Shown here piece after piece: positions 54,946 through 64,000 of a DNA stretch of 64,000 bases. The notes beneath the pieces were generated by a model. The model was given only the letters and a program-made list of their open reading frames with translations, ran no database searches and had not been told where the DNA came from. The stretch comes from Nissolia schottii (taxonomy: Eukaryota; Streptophyta; Magnoliopsida; Fabales; Fabaceae): positions 1 through 64,000 of the forward strand of contig QANU01020706.1 in the NCBI GenBank assembly GCA_003254905.1, given 5' to 3'. Both the position numbers and the translations under genes were made by a program. Position 1 is the stretch's first letter. Every line of letters starts with the position of its first letter.

Positions 54946-56066
54946 GTTCTACTATATACACACTCTAAATCTATACATCATATATACACTCGTATTAATC
55001 TCTCTCACTTCCTTGCGCATTGCGCGTCCCATACACATGTATCCTTCAAACTTCCTCTTTCTTGCTTCGAAAATAAGGATTGAACACAAAAAACTTCCGT
55101 CTCGTTCTTCGATCTCTCTTCACTCTCATCTCTCTTCTCCAAATTCATTGTGTTCACTGCACAAATATGTAGCAAACGCAATCACAAATTCATGCATGGG
55201 TTTAGATAAATCACAAATCGGCAACTTGAGAACTAATCTCCTTTTGTTCACTGCATTCACATCAATCTCAATTAATTCACAAGATTTCATGTCCTCTGAT
55301 TCATGTTCACCAATACACTTCTAAGTGTAAAGATTGTGAATTTATTTATGTTTGAGTAAAATCACAATGTTGTACACGAGTGCATAATGTTTGTGCATAA
55401 GGTCATATAATGTTTGTGCACATCGTCATATAATGTTTGTGCATTAAAATCTGATATCATAATCTGCAAAAATACTTAACTATACATTAAGTAATATGCA
55501 TATATGTAAAGTTTATGCATTATAATGTATAAAAGTGTGTGTACATATGTATGTGAACTTAGTTTTATAAAGTATGTCCACTAAAAATGTATAAAGATTG
55601 TGAATTTACTTATGTTTGAATAAAATCAAAGTGTTGTACACAAAGTGAGTAATGTTTGTGCATAAGGTCATATAATGTTTGTGCACATCGTCATATAATG
55701 TTTGTGCACTAAAATTTGATATTCTGCAATATTACTTTGTGCACGCTAATCAGATATCATATTCTACAACATACACCCTTACCACCATTGTTAAAGATAA
55801 ATCTCATCCATTTTAAAAAGAAAATCAACATTTTATCATCTTAATTCCATTTTAATCAAATTTGACATGATAAGAGGATGAAGATGAGGAGGATGAGAAG
55901 GATGATGATGATGAGATGATGAGAGAATGACGAGGATGACGATGATAAACATAATAGAAAATGATGAAAGGATGAAGACGATGATGATATATGTATAATG
56001 ATCATTAATGGCGTATAATTGAATGGTGTATGTACGAGTGTATGCAATTTGGATGTACACAAAGTA
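54946..56066 (+). mobile_element. Non-autonomous TIR transposon, copy 3
   Basis: Same order of parts as copy 1 and the same orientation: eroded left terminus (TTCTACTATATACACACTCT), CT-rich block, one full 264-bp internal unit from 55351 plus a partial unit from 55615, GATGATGAG-rich block, and right terminus (GTATGTACGAGTGTATGCAA to about 56066). It has no transposase frame. Borders are set by alignment to copy 1 and could be off by several bases. Confidence 0.72.
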
Positions 56067-56898
56067 TTTATGTTATTATAAACATAATAATGAAAATAAA
56101 AATATTAATAAAATAAGAAAAAATAATAGTAATAATAATAATAATAAAAGTAATAACAATAATAATAATAATAAATAACAATAATTATAATTATAAATAT
56201 AATAATAATTACAAAAATAATAATGAAAACATAGTAGTAACAATAATAATAAAATATAAATAATACAATAAAATTAATGATAGTAATAACAAAAAAAAAT
56301 AATAATAAGTACCTCGTAATCTTTTTTATATACCAAATAGGATAATATAAATTTTAGTTACATGACATGTGCATATCAAATACAACAATATAACATTATC
56401 AGCAATTTAATAAGTGATAATTTTTCTAAAAGGTAATCTAGATTAATTAGTAATGTTGGAGGCAATGTATCAAACACCTCATTTGAGTGTTAGGAATTAA
56501 TTAAAATATAAAATTATTTTCTTTGATATTATCTTCTTATTTATATATTATATATTAAATATTATATTTATAATTATTTTATAAATTTAATTTAGATTAA
56601 AATATTAATGATTTTGTTTAATCGTTTAGAATTCATTGAATAATATTCAAAATATGAAAGAATAATTGATTTTATTTGAATTTAGTTTACTTCTAAAATT
56701 AATTTAACTTCATCAAAATTTATATAATTTTAAATTAAATAACTAAATCTTATGAGATGAGATTTATATATAAAATTAATTTTTTTTTAAGACAATCAAA
56801 TACAATAATATTCTAAAGTTGTGGAGGACAATGCAATGATAGCAACAAGCACTCTTGTGAGAATGATTAGTTGGATGCAGCCCGAAGAGTGAGTTGCC
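56067..56898. other. Extremely AT-rich tract with (AAT)n
   Basis: From about 56090 to 56310 the sequence is dominated by AATAAT words and from there to about 56820 by A/T mixtures. No coding or RNA gene was seen. It begins directly at the right end of TIR copy 3. Confidence 0.6.
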
Positions 56899-57370
56899 GA
56901 AGTTAATGTTCGTGGTAGTTCCCTTGGCAATTTGGGGGTTGTTGGCTGTGGTGGTGTAGTTTTGAGTGATGGTGGAAGATAAAATAATAGATTTTCATGG
57001 CTTTATTAGCTAGGTAGGAAACTTAGGAGCTGAACGCATGGCAATTTTTTTATGGCCTGAGGGTGGCTAAAGAGAGGGCTTTCATAGAGTTATTTGCGAG
57101 TGATTCTTTGGATGCAATTTCTTTGATTTTTAGAAAGGGGGTGGTGACTACATGTGACCCTTTATAGGCTCTAATAATGGCTATTAAGGATTGAGTTGCT
57201 AGAGATTGAGATTTGGTACTAACTTACGTGCTCCGATAAACTAATTTATACATTAATTATATAGCCAATGTGAGTGCTTTTAGGGAGTCTACTTTTACTT
57301 CATTTTCGGAGTTTCTTTTTGGATTATGTGTGTATTTGAGCGACGATTATATGGAGTGTCTCCTTATTCT
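56899..57370 (+). pseudogene. LINE-type RNase H domain relic
   Basis: The plus strand reads EVNVRGSSLGNLGVVGCGGV followed by LSDGGR, the opening of the RNase H-like domain that ends many plant LINE polyproteins. After several stops it continues with LFASDSLDAISLI (the ESDSLDAI motif) and then ARD-DLVLTYVLR and YIANVSA, matching the domain's closing segments. At least seven in-frame stops (for example after GGR and in the WLY segment) make it a dead remnant. No reverse transcriptase part was seen upstream, so it is a fragment. The family identification comes from known motif order. Confidence 0.7.
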
Positions 57371-57639
57371 TATGATGTTGTAATTGTTTTGTTATTGTTT
57401 TTATTGCACAAAAAGAAAATATCAACTTCTTATTTAAATACATATTCATTATATTAATGCATGGTTAGTTAGAGTGGTATAAATCTCTAACCTATTATTC
57501 ATTAATATTGAATTTAAAACTTAAAAATGAAATAATGTGTTGAGAGAGGTCATCCCTCTTAAGTGGGTTTTTCAAAGCAGTTCCTTGAACACAACGTAAT
57601 CAACGGATCAAAAATCAAAAGACAATCACATCATGTCTT

Positions 57640-57975
57640 TTAAGTTGTGTTTGATTGTTGAGACAAGACTAAAATATAAAGAAATAGGAACAAAGACATC
57701 AAATACAAGACTAGAAGTTAGTCTTGTATTGTGTTTAGTAATGATATACAAGACACAATTTATTATATCTATGTGATATTTGGTTTTGTGGTGATAAGAT
57801 ATAAAAACTTGATAAATCAATATCTTTTAGGTCTCTATAACACAAGTTTCAAAAAATACACTAATTTTCTGTCATAAAACACAAGTTTTTGTACTTGTCT
57901 CTATAATCAAACAGGATTTTGTATCCATGTGTCTGTCTATTTGTGTCACACATGAGCAATCAAATGCAACAACCT
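57640..57975. mobile_element. MITE-like inverted-repeat element
   Basis: The left arm TGTTTGATTGTTGAGACAAG (57648-57667) is mirrored by the reverse complement of 57896-57915 (TGTTTGATTATAGAGACAAG), two differences in 20. A weaker third related word in inverse orientation lies at 57954-57972. Inside are repeated GTCTTGTAT and AAGACA words. The right border is ambiguous because of the nested arms. No coding capacity. Confidence 0.6.
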
Positions 57976-60540
57976 TAAAGACAAAAAAAACAAACAAACA
58001 CCTTTTTGTTTTTTTTTTTAATTTTTTATTTATTTCTGAAAACAAGTGGACTTCTGAGAAGGGCATCCTTTTGTGCCCATATTTTAGTAAGGCCCATTTA
58101 CAATAGTATAAATGAAGTCATATAGTTGGGTCTATTGATCTACTTTTAAACGGACTACTTTACGTTGTTTTCGGCTGGAATATTGGATTGCATTCCCATA
58201 TTTATGGGCTGTGTGCATATATGTCCAGTTACTAATTTTTAATCATAGATTCAAATTGACTATAATAGTGAGTATTAATGTGAGAGAGGAGAGGACCACT
58301 TCATAAAACTGCTAGTTTTCATTTTAAAAAAAGTTTCAAACAGTCTGGCATGTGCGTATGGGTAAGTAGAGCTCGCACCTCTATGCATGGATCAGAGTTG
58401 ATGTGTTTATTTTATTATAAACTTGAGTATAAGGAAATGGCAACCCAATTCAAGGAAGAGATAAATTTTCTACTCAGGGACTCTACTCGGGGTCTGTTTT
58501 TATTTTTCTACTATTTATTTCATCCGTTTCATAATATTTGTCTTTAGAATTAGTTATGCTTTTGTTTGCACTCCAATACCTTTCAATATTTGTTTACTGT
58601 GAAAGCGAAAATTCAAATTAGGGTAATTTGCGTTGTATCGTATGCAAAGGCTTGCTCAACTTGCAATTTTGCATGGTTTTATAAGGCCACAATAATATCC
58701 TAGATAGGCAAAGAGAATCTTATCACAAAAGCGAGCGCTTATTATATTTAGCATGCATTATGCTAAGACTTTAACACTTGTGTCGGTTGGTCCGTCCATA
58801 AAAAAAAAACATTTGTGTTTCACTGATTTATTACTACTTTCCGCTAGAAAAATAACTTATCTCTAGTGTTTATCTAATTTAGGTGCGAGAATAAAAAGGT
58901 CGTGGTGAAGAAATTTAATATTCAATATATTAGGAGGGAAAAGATGAAAGCATGTGAGAAAATAAAATGATTGTGTGTGAAGGTGTTTATTTTAAAGGAA
59001 AAAAATTTAAAAGAACTTTTACAAATGAAAATGAGGGTGTCTATAGTATATATAAAGGAGATATTTTCAAGTAAGATTCGTTTTAAACATTATTATTATT
59101 ATTGTTGTTGTTATTGTTGTTGTTATTATTGACATTATGCTTACATGAAACCATGAAAGAATACTAGTTTGCATGGCCGTTTTGCTTGCACATCTCATCT
59201 CGGTTGTCAAAATAAGATGGTGTTTGTGATATGCCTGAAAGAGCGGACCGGATGCTTTCTGGAAAGGGAGCATTTGGGTAAATCCAAAACCCCAAAAGGA
59301 GTAAGTTCATGAATTGGGAGAATGAATTCCATCCACTTTGATTAATTATTAATGAGATTTCATAGTCAATTGGGACCTCGTACAGGTGTGCAAAAACCAC
59401 TTATCTTTAAAAGAAAAGGAAAAAAATTTTAAAAAATAAAAATCATAAAAACTTTGTTAAAGCATTCTGCACTCATGCAAATCAGTTTTCAGGCAGGCTT
59501 TCAGCCAAACAAAACACTCTTTGGATGAGATGAAAAGCTCATTCATTAATGCAGCACATAAGCTCCATCTTTCTCACTTTCTCACTTTCTCACTTATAGA
59601 TATGGCTTATAGGGTCCGAGTGATCCTTGTGTGATTCATTGTCCCATCAGACCCTATATCATTTAGAGGCTGGGCCCTGCTTGGCTTCTATTGCAAAGAC
59701 AATCAGAATAAAATAAAATAAAATTAATTTATAGGATAATTCTACGGGAATTTTGAAGAAAAGGAGGGGGTTTTCTATATACCACATCAAATGAACATAA
59801 TTCCTATAGTGTGTGTATATATATATATATTATTTTCAATTAAAATTAAAGTAGTCATTTCCTTTTTGGTACATGAATGAATAATTATAAGTTGTAATGG
59901 CGATTGCTGTGAGGGTGGTGCGACCACCCTAAAACTTATTATAGCTTGGATGGATTCAGTAATACACCTCAATTTTTCATTGGATCACCCCCAAATGTTC
60001 TCATCAACCATTGGTCATTTGCTTAGTGATTTTATTGACTGCAAGTGAAAGCAGGCACCCGATTTAGGCAACCAAAAATCTTGATGTCGGCTTAAATGAT
60101 GGGAAATTTGTATTTCCATCCTGATAATGATTCCATTCCATGCCAACACAATCATAATAACAGATACTTACTTGTCTATATGGAAAATCATTTCTTTCAT
60201 TAAATATGCTTAAATAGGCTAGAAGGATTTACAGCACACTAATTTTAATTTTTCAAGTTAGTAGTATATTTGATGAATCATAAATAAATTGGAATATTTG
60301 AGGAATAAATAAAAAGAGAGAGATAGAGAGAATTATTTGGGACAAAGGCATGACAGAGTGGTGAGAACCGTGTTAGTGATTTGGACCCCTCATAGACCAT
60401 AGTTTGGGGGACCAAAATCTCAATCAAATTATTGAATCACAAAATAAGCTTTCCCTTTCCCCTTTCCCCTTTCCTTTCTTTTCTTTGACCCCTCTCTCTG
60501 CCTAATAGTCCACACCACACAACAGGCAAACAAGTCCAAT
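57976..60540. other. Intergenic, kinase upstream region
   Basis: AT-rich spacer without recognised genes. It contains a TTATTATTG-type patch near 59091-59128, three tandem CTTTCTCA words near 59568-59594, a (TA)n run at 59815-59830, and a pyrimidine-rich stretch at 60451-60500 that probably belongs to the kinase promoter. Confidence 0.45.
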
Positions 60541-61633
60541 CTTACATCTCTCTCTTCTCTATTCTCTCTCTAAGCCAGCAAGCAGGAGGAGCAGGAAGGG
60601 CTTCTCTTTCTACACTGTTTTTTTCTGCCCCTTTTTTCTTCCATCCCCCACACTTCACTGCTAAAGGCAGCGCCGCTGAGTTCTGATCCTTCCATTTAGG
60701 TACTTTTTCTTCCTTCCTTCTTCTTCTTCTCCTAATCATACTTTCCCTTTTAGTCTCTCCTTGCATTTGGGTGCACTCCTTTACCTTCAAGTTTTGCTTT
60801 TTCCCCATCTGGGTCTCCACCTGCTTCCCGATCTGCTTCAGATTTGGCTCAATTCCATGCCTCTTTCATCCAGATCGACTTTTCATTCAATTAACCCTTC
60901 TTCACTTCCATTTAGCTGCTTATGGTAATTTTGCCTTTCTTAATGTTCGAAAACTGCATTATCTGCCACGGTGCCGAGTTTCACTGATACTTTGCTTTGT
61001 TGTTCCAACTTCAACTCCAACCATTCTATATTTGTTCTAAGAGAAAAGAAAAATCGCTTTTTTGTTGGTGGGGGGGGGGTAAAGGAGGGGTTGAACTTGA
61101 ACCTTGTTTTTAAGTGCTTCTTATCTTTTAGAGCAGTGGGGAAAATGGGAAGTGATTACATCTCTTTCTTGTTAACACATCACTGTTTACCTTTACTAAT
61201 CTGATCATGGTCTGCATGCAGTTCCACAGCTCAGGTTTTCTTCTTTCTAGAGTACAAATCACTTGTTACTTGCTAGTTTAGGTATGTTTGGATGTTTAAT
61301 TGTTATATACCTGTGGTTGATGGTGTTTTACTGATTAATGGATCTATTTGTCTCGTGTTGAATGCGAACTAGCTATGTGTTGATTGCAACGATGCTAATG
61401 TAATGCTTCTTTTCTTATATTAGATTGTTAGATCAGTCTCTCTTCTCATAGTACTATTGTTAAACCAGACACATTTTTGATATCATTCTACTGCAGTTAA
61501 ATGACTCTCAACTGCTTGATGGTATTGATGCCTTTGATAGGTCGTCTCTTGTTATTGAAGAAGTTAATGGATGCTCAGCCATGGACTTGTTATATTTGAT
61601 CTCAGTTGAATTGGAAGCTGCTTATTTTCTCTG
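60541..61633 (+). promoter_or_regulatory. Kinase 5' leader with leader intron(s)
   Basis: A pyrimidine-rich leader candidate ends near CATTTAG|GTACTT at 60699/60700. A clear acceptor, CTACTGCAG, ends at 61496 and starts the last leader exon (61497-61633). A second possible acceptor/donor pair near 61221-61234 could mark a tiny leader exon. The leader therefore seems to be spliced with an intron of up to about 800 bases. The splice sites are seen; their use is inferred. Confidence 0.5.
61501..61599 (+). promoter_or_regulatory. 32-codon upstream ORF in the kinase leader
   Basis: It starts four bases after the inferred leader acceptor and encodes 32 residues rich in Leu and Met (MTLNCLMVLMPLIGRLLLLK at its start), ending in TGA 34 bases before the kinase ATG. 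Confidence 0.55.

Positions 61634-61634
<1 letters not shown>
61581..61634 (+). promoter_or_regulatory. 17-codon upstream ORF ending TGATG at the kinase start
   Basis: The frame [17 protein letters not shown] begins at 61581 and stops at 61632-61634. Its TGA shares its last A with the kinase ATG at 61634. It overlaps the end of the preceding upstream ORF in another frame. Such a stop-start overlap could favour reinitiation, or repress the main frame. Confidence 0.55.

Positions 61635-64000
<2,366 letters not shown>

Overview
This is eukaryotic nuclear DNA from a dicot plant, most likely a papilionoid legume. The genes are split by GT-AG introns, the spacers are AT-rich and full of plant repeat relics, and the encoded proteins match angiosperm families closely. 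The legume call is an inference from overall protein resemblance (FPP synthase, CBL, NPH3-like protein) and repeat style. I could not run a search. Assembly marks (a 639-base N run and one isolated N) indicate a draft assembly.

Layout: 1-4.1 kb is repeat-derived, with a retroelement-like stretch, a short-hairpin array and a chloroplast rpl2-rps19 fragment between 44-bp direct repeats. 4.1-7.9 kb (-) is a 9-exon subtilisin-like protease (SBT5.4 type). 10.2-11.7 kb is a non-autonomous TIR element with an internal ~266-bp tandem repeat. 13.5-15.0 kb (+) is an ATP-dependent phosphofructokinase (PFK2 type). 16.5-17.3 kb is an inverted relative of the TIR element. 19.0-21.0 kb (+) is a GH17 beta-1,3-glucanase with an X8/CBM43 domain.

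Five minus-strand genes follow: CBL3-like calcium sensor (22.5-26.2 kb), NPH3/BTB protein (28.5-30.9 kb), C2-VASt-C2-GRAM-VASt protein (39.2-45.1 kb), farnesyl diphosphate synthase (46.3-49.6 kb) and the intronless PRP28-type helicase RH21 (52.4-54.6 kb). A third TIR-element copy lies just upstream of RH21. 56-60.5 kb is AT-rich with LINE and MITE relics. An AGCVIII (D6PK-type) kinase starts at 61,634 (+) and runs off the right edge.

I rebuilt each spliced gene by hand. All models use GT-AG introns, keep frame, and give family-typical lengths: 771, 461, 486, 226, 612, 1024, 342 and 734 aa. The neighbours do not form a pathway; they are ordinary plant genes side by side. I found no unknown multi-gene system. 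The items most worth a second look are the plastid insertion with its 44-bp duplication, the TIR-element family, upstream ORFs at three genes (one ending in TGATG at the kinase start), an Au-type SINE, and a foldback MITE in the FPS gene.
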